Numbered from the stretch's first letter, positions 1 to 10,700 are shown. The stretch: 64,000 bases of DNA from Lunularia cruciata (GCA_948567375.1 OX419757.1:24924001-24988000); one strand, 5' to 3'. Notes: generated by a model from the sequence alone, not told the origin. Made by a program: numbers and translations.

Positions 1-1240
1 ATGCTCACTTCAGAAAATGATATCCATCTTGTCTCAGATTTTGTTGTTTTAGATCCTCAACCAGAATCAGACCATGCACCTCTATCTTGTACATCCTTCT
101 CCCTTGCCTCAATAGAACCACATTACCTATTGACCATACCTTTAGAGGCAAACTTTGTCTAGATTTTCACAAGAGAGACTTGTACCAACAAGCTACCCAA
201 GAGAAATTGAGTTCTATGGAGTGGAGTTTTGATTTTCAACAACATAGTGATCAATTGGTTGAACTTCTTCAATCCACATCTACTTCTTTGTTTCCAAGAG
301 GCTCTCACATGAAGAGACTTGGTCTCCCTTGCAATAGGTGGTATGATGCTAATTGCAAAATGGCAAGGATCAAAGCTATGGATAGGTCTCTTGATCAGAT
401 TGCACAAAATCAGGCCTTTGTTTCATACAGAAAGTTGGTGAAGTGCAAAAAGTGAGCATTTTATAGACTCAAGGGGGTTGAGTTGAGCACTGAAGCCAGT
501 GGTTCTCTATGGTTCTCAGATTTGGGGTCCAGGTACTAAGAAGACATGGTGGCAAAAGGTGGAGAAAAATTCAGAAACTGTTTTTGTGTGATGAACTTAG
601 ACTGAGGACTCAAACTCCTTATGTTTTGTTGCTCGCTGAAATAGGGTTTTTGCCTCTTGATGCTGAAGCTTTGTTCTTGGCTCTCACATATGCCACTAAG
701 GTGAGGTCCATGGAGCATGAGAGACCCCTACCAAGCTTTTTGTGCCACTGTATCTATTGGTTGGTATACAGATCTGATTGAATGGGCAACAAGGTGGAAT
801 GTTTCTGAGCGACATTGGAGATTGGAGCCTATTGCACTTCGAGAGGTGATCAAGGAGCAATTCTTATTACGCTTATGGCAGCAACCCGGTACCAGGATGG
901 TGTTCTATCAGCAGTTTGTAAATCCTATGTTGGTGTATTGTGAGCAAGATTATCTCTTGGCTAGGATTTCTACTTCACTTAGACATGTTATTGCTCAATA
1001 TAGAACTAGTTCTCATAGACTAGAAGTAGAACAAGGGCATTGGCAGCAGATAGAGCACTCCATACGACTTTGCAAATTGTGTGTACTATGATGAGCAAAG
1101 TTGAGAATGAGCACCATGTGTTTGTTGATTGCCCTTGTTACACACAGATCAGAGTTAGACATCAGATTACTTGTAGTGATTTTTCAACTCTCCTACAGGT
1201 TGAAGCTTTGGCATGAGGGAAGTATATGATAGAGATTAGT
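1..1240 (+). pseudogene. LINE (non-LTR retrotransposon) remnant with reverse transcriptase core deleted
   Basis: The first codons read as the end of an endonuclease/exonuclease/phosphatase domain of a LINE ORF2, with the typical serine-aspartate-histidine motif (ESDHAPL) near position 70. After about 340 a LINE linker follows (WYDANCKMARIKA, then YRKL at about 433). From about 500 the sequence reads as the region downstream of the RT (YGSQIWG, then a TP..LLAEIGFLPL stretch near 615-665). Near 1070-1150 is a Cys/His zinc-finger-like end (C..C, EHHVFVDCPCY). The palm domain that should lie between about 460 and 500 is missing, so the copy carries an internal deletion plus several frameshifts and stops. 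The frame is also open at base 1, so the 5' part lies outside the window. It cannot make a functional reverse transcriptase. Confidence 0.75.
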
Positions 1241-1387
1241 TGACATCAAACCAATTTGTTATAGATTGGTCAGATGCCCTAGGCTTTGGCCTAGGCTCAC
1301 ATTTCATGTGTTTTGTATTGTGTTTCCAGCCTTTTGACTCTTTGGGTCTTCCGGGCTTTATATTTCATTGTTCATTGTTCAGTGTTC

Positions 1388-1596
1388 AACAAAACCTACT
1401 TGGTTGGCCAAACCCCTAACATACTCGTAGCAAAACCAACTCGACCAAGGCAAACCTCTAATGTACCTATATCAAACCCACTTGATCCATAATGTAAATG
1501 CAAGCAAACCCCTTTTATACCCACAGAAAAACCCACGTGAGTAGGGCAAACTCCTAACATACACATAACAAAACCCACTTGATTAGGGCAAAGAAG
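1388..1596. repeat. degenerate 42-bp minisatellite, about five units
   Basis: Units start near 1388, 1431, 1473, 1528 and 1570. They share a core of the type CAAAACCCACTTG, then AGGGCAAAC, then CCTAACATAC. The period is about 42 bp with one longer unit. On the minus strand this gives an open frame with a 14-residue period (CPxxVGF..MLGV), which is an effect of the repeat and no evidence of a gene. It lies between the LINE remnant and the left end of the retrotransposon. Confidence 0.6.
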
Positions 1597-1724
1597 AAAC
1601 CTAAATCTTCTTGCCAATTCCATGATTAAAGCAAATCCTACTCTTTGAAAACTTGGAACTTATTTGTAAACTTAGGACAAGTTTGAACACCAAAAGATCC
1701 AAAGAAAGTATTTCTTACACATTC

Positions 1725-1729
1725 AACAT
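1725..1729. repeat. left target-site duplication (AACAT)
   Basis: AACAT immediately precedes the first base of the retrotransposon (TGTCACGCC at 1730). The same five bases occur at 11659-11663 at the right border. The last base of the right repeat overlaps the copy, so the duplication is 4 bp (ACAT) or 5 bp (AACAT). Ty3/gypsy integrases usually give 5 bp. Confidence 0.6.
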
Positions 1730-2178
1730 TGTCACGCCATTTGTAGTTCCGCATCTAGATGCTCGGACATTGGAGTTCTAGTGATGGTAGTTAGAGTTAT
1801 TCTAGTTGTTTCTCAGGGACTACTTTCTGACGGTTAGATTTTGTGTTTGGGGTACTGACTTCACGGTGGGGCCCACCATCACTTTGCACCGTTTGCACCG
1901 TCGGGTGTGCCGTCAGCGGGATCATTAGGGTTTCAGGGCTAGCTCGAGTCCAGGGGGTATAGTTTTGAAGTGAGCTCCAGAGAGCTCACTTCTCTGATGT
2001 TGAGCCTTCGAGTTCCTGGCTATGGTGGACAGAGGCCGGCGAGCGTCACCTGGATTCTCTATGCTTGAGTGGGTGTGGCTTGACTGTAATCAGTGCCCAG
2101 TTGTTGGCAGTTTATAGAGTGACAGATCAAGTACTGATCTGAGTTGAGTTGAGTTGAGAGTGTTAAGCAATCTGATTA
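1730..2178 (+). repeat. left LTR segment B (449 bp)
   Basis: Matches 11105-11553 over 449 bp without gaps at 437 positions. I read 12 differences, all transitions. It starts TGTCACGCC and ends CTGATTA. It lacks the 107-bp segment A that precedes B at the right end (10996-11102), so the left LTR is incomplete relative to the PPT-defined LTR. The left border of the whole insertion coincides with the start of B. Confidence 0.9.
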
Positions 2179-2187
2179 CATCAGAGA
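2176..2187 (+). promoter_or_regulatory. possible primer binding site (initiator-Met tRNA-like)
   Basis: Directly after segment B the bases TTACATCAGAG resemble the usual plant PBS TGGTATCAGAG (complement of the 3' end of initiator tRNA-Met), matching at 8 of 11 positions. The mismatches fall where the CCA end would pair, so this is weak. Its place, immediately after the LTR, is the main support. Confidence 0.35.
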
Positions 2188-3721
2188 AGTGAAGTCAGGG
2201 GGAAATCGGGTGCAGAAACGTTGAGTGTTGGTGGTATCTCCAAGCTCGGTGGATCGTGGTAGCTCGATTCAGGTTCTATGTTTCCCTAGTGTGCACAAGC
2301 TCGTGTAGTTGATGCAAATTTGGCAGTTAGGCGGACGGTGTGCGGAAGCGCTGGCCAAATTTTGAGCAAAGAAGGAGCAATTTTCGAGCAGTGTTGTGAT
2401 TTTGAGCTCAGGATTGTGAAGGCAGGACCAATTTGCTGCGAGTTGGGCTCAGAAAGTGAAATTGAAGGTGGAGTTGGAAAGCTTTTCTCATGAAATTGTG
2501 ATTTGGAAAAACCCGTTTTGTCAATTTGGCTTGAGTGGAAAGTTAGCGGGGGATTTGGCGGACATCCATCTTTAGGGTTTACGTCAGATTTTACATCAGA
2601 TTTACGTCAGATTTTGGGCCAGAATTGGAGGAGTTTCGCTGTTTGGCCAGATTTGGAGAAGTTTCGCTAGTTTGGAGGAGTTTTGCAGATTTGGAGAAGT
2701 TTCGCCAATTTTGGAGGAGGTTCGAAGTGGCAACAAGAAAGGCCTCATTTGGCTGAATTTTGGCGTTTCGAGGCTTCGAGGCATAGGGCTGTGGGCTATG
2801 AGAGGCTACGAAGGCCTAGAAGGGCCAGCAAGCCAGCTTGCTGGCGTGAGGCTAGCTAGTTTAGTGTAGATCTTGGTCATTGGTTGGCAAAATCTGCCTT
2901 TCTTGCTAGATTGTGCGCAACAGGGTTTGACCCCTAGATCTCTTGTTCCTAGACTGGTGCCCTAGCCAACTGGTCCACCCTCACTTGTTGTCATAGTGAC
3001 TGTGCCACTGTTATCTATACACATGTAGCTTTGGCTAGGAGAGGCAGTTTAATCCCATTCTTGGTGATCCTGGTAGCTTAGGACTTAGATACGAACTACT
3101 CTTATGTCAAATGCCAAATGGTGGCAGAGTCAGTCCCGTGTTGTGTTATGAGATGGAGGGTTTTTGTTTAGATTTCTTGTGATTGGATCCCCTCCATTCT
3201 TTGCTTCTTGTTTGTGCACCACGTTTGTGTGAGGTGCCTTGACTTTTGAGCGTTGGTGCTCTGGTGTGCTCTCGGTGGTGAGGCTGGAGTGATGACCAGT
3301 CAGACTACCTTTGTTTCTCTCCGGTGAGGCAGGAAGTGATGACCTGCAGACCGTGAGAGTGTGTGTTATGATGGCAGGTTACAGGTTGCCCTTCCCCTAG
3401 TGTAGTTATCTCGGTTAGAGTTACATTAGTGGGTGGTGTCTAGTTGGTGTTGGCACTTGGTGGGGCACTTGCAGTTGCGACTTGCGGTTGCAGTTGGTGG
3501 TTCGGGTTTGCTGTTGCAGTTACGTGGTCACGACGGAGTTCTTTGGAGATTCCAGAGGAGTTAGCCCTGCAGTACGTAGTGGGTTTACTCGGAGTGGTAC
3601 TCGGTATCAGCCTGTATCTCAGGTCCCAGTGAGGGAGGAGATTGACTCTGAGTTGGAGTTCGACACAAGAGCTGATTCAGTTGAGAGTGCACTTGGTGTG
3701 TCCGCACCGTTGTTGTGGGAC
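2188..3721 (+). other. retrotransposon leader, no coding region supported
   Basis: About 1.5 kb between the LTR and the first in-frame ATG of gag. It holds an imperfect GA/T-rich repeat (GGAGAAGTTTCGC-like units at about 2625-2725), a tRNA-like segment on the minus strand, and a direct repeat of about 30 bp (GAGGC..GGA.TGATGACC) near 3280 and 3326. Short open frames here have no recognisable product. The gag frame is open from 3419 but has no ATG before 3722. Confidence 0.6.
2915..2981 (-). repeat. tRNA-like / SINE-like segment with A and B box motifs
   Basis: Read on the minus strand, 2959-2977 gives TGGACCAGTTGGCTAGGGC, which fits a pol III A box, and 2923-2934 gives GGGGTCAAACCC, which fits a B box at normal spacing. 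The anticodon and acceptor arms do not pair convincingly, so it is not a functional tRNA gene. It may be the tRNA-derived head of a SINE inserted into the leader, or tRNA captured by the element. Confidence 0.4.
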
Positions 3722-6700
3722 ATGGACAAGATTTATGGGGCCTCCAAAGGCCCTAGGCGTTACTCTGGTATAGTGGGTACTATTGAGTTGGATGATTTCA
3801 TCCAGGAGTTCGATAGTTGGTGTGATCTGCAGCAGATGCGGAACCCGACTTTGTTCACACCCTTCATGGCATGGAAGGGGTTGTTTCAGCACTTGGAGGG
3901 TCCACCGATGGACGACTACCATGAGTTCAGGAGAGCTCATTTGGAGGAGATTGAGTTATGGAGACAATATTGGTCTCCTCACTATGTCTCCATCACTTCA
4001 GGCTCGGTGGCCAGGAGTAGATCGGCTGTACCTACGAGTTCTAGCTCGAGTAGTGTGGGTGGAGCTAGTGGAGGTGCACTAGCTGGAGATAGTGCTACTA
4101 CGAGTGGAGGTACCGCTGCAGGAGGTGGTGTGGTACCGGGGTTTAACCCCATGGTTGAGTTCTTCCTATGTTTGAGGCAGAACTACCAGGGACTGCGGAC
4201 TGACAAGCTGAGGAGCTTGCAGGAGTTCCAACGGAAGGCTGGAGAGAGCCTACGCGAGGCATACACTCACATGAGGCAGCTGATCAGTTTCACTCAGGGA
4301 GTTACTGAGGCCCAGGCAGTCCAGTTTTGGTATGGGATATTGGACAGGGAGTTGCGACGTAGAGTTCGTGATGCTACGTTGTTGCAGGCTACTTCGCCCA
4401 CTTTGGCAGTAGTCTTTGGTTTGGCTGAGCGTATTGAGCTTAACATGGTGGAGGAGAGAGTGGTGACATCTGGATTTGGTAGGGAGACCTCATCCACGGT
4501 TGTGACTTCTTCTAGAGTGCAGCAGAGTGCACCACGCCCAGTTGGTTTTCGAGGACAGGGTGAACAGCCCAGATCCTATGGAGCGAGTGGAGGGCCTAGT
4601 GGAGTTAGACCCTTACCCTCATTTTCGGGTCAGCAGCAGCCAGTGAGTGGTGGTGTTGCTTGTTGGACTTGTGGTGGACCTCACCATAGGAGAGAGTGTA
4701 CTCAGGGCAGCGGACCTGATACCTCTGGTGCATCACAGCCAGCACAGAGGCAGTGTGAGCATTGCCACAGATTTGGTCACACTAGTGACCGGTGTTTTGA
4801 CCTACACCCGGAGTTACGGAGTGGTAGAGCTGCTATGGCAGGTAGTAGAGGAGCTCCAGTTCATGGAGGACGAGGTGGTAGAGGTGGTGGTAGAGGATCT
4901 ACACCTAGTAGGGGTGCAGTACCTGCCCTTACTTCTGACACAGCTATGGCTACTTGGATTGAGCAGTTGGAGCAGAGATTGGCTAGTATGGCTATTGCTC
5001 ATAGGAGATCAGATTCAGGTGCTAAGGCTTCCACCTCATATGCTGGTGATAGAGATGCTTTGGACTTCATGTGCGGAGCAGCACAGGTGGATGTATCTGC
5101 AGCAATGACTAGGAGTGCAGTACGTGCTCCAGAGCCTAGAGGAGCATTAGTGGAGTTGGACCCACAAAGAGGAGAGGTTGGGAGACAGGTCAGACTTCCC
5201 CAATCTTTCACGCTATCTGAGGCATTGCAGACGACATCCATGGTTCCTAGACGTCCCAGTGCAGGTGTGGTAGGTGGTGATGGAGTACTTGATGGAGTAC
5301 CTGCTAGTCAACCACCTGCTACTACACAGACTGAGTCTAGCATGATGTTGGGGGCGGCTCAGCTGATTATGCGGCATCCTTTATTTTCAGCCAGTGACAT
5401 GTTTACATTGGGAGTGGACCCAGCCCCAGTGTTCCAGTTGGCTGCCACGTTGTGTGAGAGTAGGGATGGTGCAGTTCCTACTACTAGAGCAGAGGTGGTT
5501 GGTAGTGGAGCTGACTTGGTTGAGGAGCATGGGATCCGTTCAGCGACCAGTGGTTTATGGCAGGCAGCAGCGGCTAGACTGGAGGAGTTGCCAGCTAGAC
5601 CGGCCTTTGAGAGAGCGCGGTTTACACCTGGTGTTGTCCTATTGGATAACCAGAGGGGGATCTTTCGTTTGGTGGGACCTTCAGGGAAGGTCTATACACC
5701 ACAGAGAGTCTTGTTAGACTCTGGTGCGCAGCCCTTTATGTTGGGGAAGGCTGCAGTTGTTGGTCTGGAGTTACGGAAGACCGATGTGGAGAGGTGTCCA
5801 TTTCAGATCCAGACATCTCTAGGTGGTGGTTCGACACAGTACATCACATGTGGGGAGCTTGTTGTCCAGGTTCAGCCTGGTCATCCGACTGATAGCTCAG
5901 TGGTGAGAGCTCAGGCTATTGCGACGATAGCTGAGTCATATGATGTGCTAGTTGGGGGAGCAGTGTTATACCCTATGGGTTTCAATATTGACTATTGGGA
6001 GGAGACAGCCTCTTATAGACCTGGTTGGCAGTCTGGTGAGGGACGGGTATGTCGCCTACCAGTACGCTTTAGTAGTGGCAGTCTTGGCTCACTACAGTCC
6101 GGGACCATGGCAGCATCAGTTTTGGCTTTCAGCGGTGCAGTTACTTGGCCTGGTGACTTGTTGGAGGGGAACGCCCATGCAGAGGATACTCCAGTACCAG
6201 AGGAGATCACTCGGCTATGGAGTACGAGTGGGATTGTTCCATCCACCTTGGATGTTCCATTGTGGAGTTTAGAGGAGGCATTGCAGCAGCATGCAGATCA
6301 GTTGGTGCAGCAGGCTTGGAGTGGAGCCTTTGTACCATCAAGGGATGAGTGTGAGGATGAGCCTCCAAAGGCGATTGCTTTGACACCTCTGGATACCACA
6401 CTCATTGCTTGGCAGTATCTAGTAGAGGGGATATGTCTATTAGAGTTGTTTGGTGGGATCAGCACCGGACTAGCTGCGGTGTTACAGGCGGGTATCCGAG
6501 TACAGAGGTACTTGTATGTAGAGAAAGATGAGACTGCTAGGCGAGTCTCTCTACATCATGTGGCACACTTGGCCTATCGGTATCCGGAGTTATTACTGAT
6601 GTCAGCAGTCAGAGGTTACCAAAAGGCCTTACCAGGAGACATTTCCTTATTGGGGGCGCATGACCTAGAGAGACATGGGCCTATTCACTTGGTGATTTCT

Positions 6701-7714
6701 GGATGGCCATGTCAGGGACATACACGTGCGAGCCGCGGTTTGGGTCTTCAGGATCCTCGTTCTGGTGTGTTTTGGGAGATGTTACGGATACTACGACATC
6801 TCCAGGTTCATCAGTCTGTTTCTCCAGCTTACCTTTTGGAGAACGTTCCATTGATGGGTGATTCTCGCACTAGAGTGGTGGCGAGTACACATCAGGTCCA
6901 TTCTTGGATGGGACCTGCTGTATTGTTAGATGCAGCCAGAGTGGGATCACGGGCTCATCGTCTTCGTCTTTGGTGGACGAACCTTTTACCCAGAGAGGTT
7001 CTACAGCGTAGTTATGATGGGATTCAGCGACTAGACCACATTCTTGTTGATGATATCTTGGATGCTGGACGTCAGTCTCAGACAGTGGTAGTGGCTGATA
7101 GGTCACCTATGGCAGTGGTGAACCTAGTTGGACAGCCTAGAGCTGCATTTCCCACACTCATGAGTTTCCCAGGCTCTCATGCTTTTCGAGAGGGAGGACC
7201 TGGACTTGTTTGGGACTCACAGTTACAGCAGTTGGTGGAGCCCAATGCTGATGAGAGAGAGCAAGCGATGGGTTTTTGCACCGGTATTACCGCTGTTCCA
7301 GCAATGTCAGAGGCATCCAGGCGTCAGGTGTTAGGTCAGGCTATGGACCTGAACTGTTTGACCTGGATTGTGAGCCTTGGTTTGGCAGAGCAGCGTAGGA
7401 TGCGCTTGATAGGCATCACCACTCGGACACTTGTGAGCCCTGTGCCTATCGAGACGATTCAGGCACATGCTGGGGGCGATGGACCGAGTGGACATGGTAT
7501 TCTTGGGACACATCCAATAGCTACTAGGGAAAGTGGTCTACTTGGAGTCCATCCAGGTGAGCGTGGGCTACTTGGATTACACCCTTGGTCCACATGGGAT
7601 GCAGCCAGAGGACGTATGGAGCTTGCAGCCAAAGTGGAGGGAGTTTTTCACACAGAGGTTGGGACCTCTAGTGGTCGGGAGCATGACACCATTGCTCCCA
7701 AGGGCCCAGTATAG
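3722..7714 (+). CDS. gag - aspartic protease - C5 DNA methyltransferase polyprotein
   Basis: About 1,330 residues from the first in-frame ATG (3722); the frame is open upstream to 3419 without an ATG, so the true start could have been lost. The N-terminal part is a gag/capsid domain (about residues 1-270, with a Retrotrans_gag-like helical stretch). Two CCHC zinc knuckles follow, starting at about residues 314 (CWTCGGPHH..C) and 345 (CEHCHRFGHTSDRC). A retropepsin active site LLDSGAQ lies near residue 666. From about residue 904 to 1,222 lies a cytosine-5 methyltransferase: motif I LLELFGGISTG, motif IV SGWPCQGH with the catalytic Cys at about residue 997 (codon 6710-6712), motif VI LLENVPLM, motif VIII SRAHRLRLWW, and a C-terminal motif RRQVLGQAMDLN. 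The motif order is unpermuted, and the C-terminal part resembles DNMT3. This frame has no internal stop, and TAG at 7712 ends it. Expected role: methylation of cytosines in DNA, perhaps of the element's own cDNA or of target chromatin (inference). Confidence 0.9.
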   Translation: MDKIYGASKGPRRYSGIVGTIELDDFIQEFDSWCDLQQMRNPTLFTPFMAWKGLFQHLEGPPMDDYHEFRRAHLEEIELWRQYWSPHYVSITSGSVARSRSAVPTSSSSSSVGGASGGALAGDSATTSGGTAAGGGVVPGFNPMVEFFLCLRQNYQGLRTDKLRSLQEFQRKAGESLREAYTHMRQLISFTQGVTEAQAVQFWYGILDRELRRRVRDATLLQATSPTLAVVFGLAERIELNMVEERVVTSGFGRETSSTVVTSSRVQQSAPRPVGFRGQGEQPRSYGASGGPSGVRPLPSFSGQQQPVSGGVACWTCGGPHHRRECTQGSGPDTSGASQPAQRQCEHCHRFGHTSDRCFDLHPELRSGRAAMAGSRGAPVHGGRGGRGGGRGSTPSRGAVPALTSDTAMATWIEQLEQRLASMAIAHRRSDSGAKASTSYAGDRDALDFMCGAAQVDVSAAMTRSAVRAPEPRGALVELDPQRGEVGRQVRLPQSFTLSEALQTTSMVPRRPSAGVVGGDGVLDGVPASQPPATTQTESSMMLGAAQLIMRHPLFSASDMFTLGVDPAPVFQLAATLCESRDGAVPTTRAEVVGSGADLVEEHGIRSATSGLWQAAAARLEELPARPAFERARFTPGVVLLDNQRGIFRLVGPSGKVYTPQRVLLDSGAQPFMLGKAAVVGLELRKTDVERCPFQIQTSLGGGSTQYITCGELVVQVQPGHPTDSSVVRAQAIATIAESYDVLVGGAVLYPMGFNIDYWEETASYRPGWQSGEGRVCRLPVRFSSGSLGSLQSGTMAASVLAFSGAVTWPGDLLEGNAHAEDTPVPEEITRLWSTSGIVPSTLDVPLWSLEEALQQHADQLVQQAWSGAFVPSRDECEDEPPKAIALTPLDTTLIAWQYLVEGICLLELFGGISTGLAAVLQAGIRVQRYLYVEKDETARRVSLHHVAHLAYRYPELLLMSAVRGYQKALPGDISLLGAHDLERHGPIHLVISGWPCQGHTRASRGLGLQDPRSGVFWEMLRILRHLQVHQSVSPAYLLENVPLMGDSRTRVVASTHQVHSWMGPAVLLDAARVGSRAHRLRLWWTNLLPREVLQRSYDGIQRLDHILVDDILDAGRQSQTVVVADRSPMAVVNLVGQPRAAFPTLMSFPGSHAFREGGPGLVWDSQLQQLVEPNADEREQAMGFCTGITAVPAMSEASRRQVLGQAMDLNCLTWIVSLGLAEQRRMRLIGITTRTLVSPVPIETIQAHAGGDGPSGHGILGTHPIATRESGLLGVHPGERGLLGLHPWSTWDAARGRMELAAKVEGVFHTEVGTSSGREHDTIAPKGPV
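7712..7714 (+). promoter_or_regulatory. TAG between DNMT and RT in a leaky-stop context
   Basis: The stop is followed by CAG CCA, which fits the tobamovirus-type readthrough context UAG CAR YYA. The pol frame continues in the same phase directly after it. Two readings are possible: a programmed readthrough stop that sets a Gag-to-Pol ratio, or a CAG-to-TAG mutation like the other stops in this copy. The sequence alone does not decide. Confidence 0.45.
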
Positions 7715-10700
7715 CAGCCAGTCAGTACGTCTTCCACTCCTACTACAGTTACAGAGGATACTTGGGAGCCAGATCTTGGACCCAAGCTTACTAGAGAGGA
7801 AAGACGGAGGGTTTGGAGGTTCTTGAGGAGTCACACGAGTTGTTTTGCCTTCAGTATGAAGGATTTGGGTGCTCTGAAGGGACCTGGTATACGGATTGAG
7901 CTGACTAGCGACACATCTGTTTTCCGACGTCCTTATCGATATAGTGAGATGGAGAGGACATTGATTCAGAGCCGGAGTAGTGACCTTTTTGAGGCTGGTT
8001 TGGTGGAGATTTCACATGGAGAGTATGCATCAGCAACAGTGATGCCAGCCAAGAAGGATATGCATGGCAACTATACAGATAGGCGGATGTGTGGAGATTA
8101 CCGTCCTATCAACCGACAGACCAGGGCTGATCGGTATGCCATGCCTACACCGGAGGAGATTTTTGATGCGATTGGGCATGCAAAGGTCTTCAGTACTTTG
8201 GATCTTCGAGCGGGATATCATCAGTTGCCGATCAGGGAGGAAGATAAGTCCAAGATAGCATTTTGGGCTATTGATCCTCACGGCAAGGATGTGTTATATC
8301 AGTGGAGATTCTTACCATTTGGGTTGAAGAATGCTCCTGCTGAGTTCCAGAGGGTCATGGATAGGATCCTAGCTGGACTGGATTTTGCTCGGTGCTATAT
8401 TGATGACATTTTGGTGTATAGCACTACTGTGGAGGAGCATGAGAGACAGTTGTTGGAGGTGTTTGAGAGGTTGAGATCTCATGGACTCAAATTACATCCT
8501 GGGAAGTGTAGGTTCTTCCACAAGCAGGTTGAGTATTTGGGTCACACTATCTACCCCGGAGGACTTGGTGTTCAGCAGACCAAGGTGGAGGCTATTGCAC
8601 GTATTCCTCGGCCTACGGATGTGAGCAGAGTGCGAGCATTCCTTGGGTTGGCGAACTTCTATCGCCGCTATGTTAGAGGATTTAGTGCCATTGCCAAGGC
8701 CTTGACGAAGCTGACCAAGCTTACACAGGAGTGGTGTTGGGGAGATGAGCAGGAGAGAGCTTTTGTAGAGCTCAAGGAGAGGTTGACATCTGCTCCTATT
8801 TTGAGGAGACCGATCAAGGGACGACCATTTTAGGTTCACACTGATTGGAGTATGTTGGGGCTTGGAGCAGTGCTCACCCAGCATGATGATGAGGAGAAGG
8901 AGTTTGTGGTGGTCTATGCTAGTCGCTCCAACAATTCAGCGGAGGTGAAGTATAGTTCATATGAGGGAGAGTGCTTGGCAGCAGTTTGGGCACTAGCACA
9001 TTTCCGATGTTACCTATTTGGTAACCCCTTCACTCTCATCACTGATCATCAGCCGCTGAAGTGGTTGATGGAGTGCGACAAGCTTTCAGGGAAGCTTGCA
9101 CGATGGGCTCTGATTTTGCAGGAGTATGATTTCACGGTTGTTCACAGACCTGGAGTGGTGAACCGTGATGCAGATGGGTTGAGTAGAAACCCATGTCCCA
9201 GCCAGCAGGATCAGACCGGAGCATGTTGGCATGGTGAGACAGATGAGGAGATGGTGCCAGGTTGGCATGCATCGGCCTTTTTGTGTATATTTGCAGAGAC
9301 TTTGGTGGTATCTCTCTCAGTGCATACATGAGGAGTTATTGAGGTCACAGATCCAGAGAGTGAAGATATTGGTATAGTTCAGCGAGACATTCATGATGAT
9401 ATCTTAGTGATGGACTATCTTTGCACTGGTGTTGTGGGTGGCACAGTTGGGGCCAAGGAGAGAGACCGTGTTCTTCAGCAAGCCAGACGGTTCAGATTGG
9501 AGGGTAGACACCTTTTGCATGTATGGGAGGATGGTAGAGTGCGAGTAGTACCACTTCCATCACAGAGACCACAATTGGTCCGTCATGCTCATGAGGAGCT
9601 AGGACATTTTGGAGTAAAGCGTACATATAGCTTACTCCAGAGTCATTATTGGTGGCGCGGTATGCAGACCGAGGTATAGCAGTTCGTTGCCAGATGTGTG
9701 GTTTGTGACCGAGTTAGAGCATCATTCAATGCTCCTACGCCACAGTTACACCCATTACCTATCATGGGATTGGGTTACCGTTGGAGTTTGGACTTCGCCG
9801 GACCTTTACCGCTGACTGTGAGACATCATCGGTATGTTTTGGTGATGGTGGAGCACTTCTCCAAGTGGATTGAGTTGGTGGCACTTCCTGACAAGTCTAG
9901 TGAAGGGACAGCTTACTCGTTCCTGGATCGAGTTCTTAGTCATTTTGGTGCACCAGCTGAGGTTTTGACTGATCAGGGTACAGAGTTCTTGGGAGAGTTT
10001 CAGGTCTTGTGTGACAAGGCTTTGATTGATCATCGTACTACATCCCGAGATCACCCTGAGGCAGATGGCTTAGCAGAGAGAGTGGTTCAGACGGTGAAGA
10101 GAGGATTGCGAAAGTATGGTTTGCAGAGAGGCCACTTGGGAGATTGGGATCTCCAGTTACCTTGGTTGGCCATGGGCTATCGGTTCAGCCGGCAAGCCTC
10201 CTTAGCATCCTTCTCTCCATACTTTCTACTCTATGGACGAGATCCAGATTTACCTGCAGCCATTCGTCGAGATGCTACTGTAGTTTTGGACTTGGATGAC
10301 CCTGATGTATGGATGAGCGCATGTTCACAGCGGGTAGAGATCTTTCGGAGAGTGATGCCGATGGCCTTCGAGAACTTGGCGATTGCTCAGCATAGAGATA
10401 CTTTACGCTATGCTACCATTCGAGGAGGAGGTTATAGACCCTCGATCTGTCGATTTCATCCAGGCGACTATGTATATCTACAGCAGACAGCACCGACGAC
10501 ACTTGATGTTTCTATAGGCCGCACTATCTTGAGAGTGCGCAAGGTTTTGCCATCTGGAGTCCTTGTGTTAGAAGGACGTGATGGTGTTGTTTGGAAGGAT
10601 CATGTGCGCAATTGTGCGCCATGCCACCTCCCAAACATTGATGGTACTATGGACCCAAGCTTGGCACTTGTACGTGCAGGCTTGAGGTGTATGTTATGTG

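Noticed and set aside
3444-3721. gag start upstream of the ATG at 3722
   Set aside because: The frame is open from 3419 but offers only non-ATG starts such as TTG at 3482, and the residues there are not gag-like.
4647-5108. 153-codon + strand frame inside gag
   Set aside because: Lies in another frame of the real gag-protease-DNMT gene, which carries the zinc knuckles.
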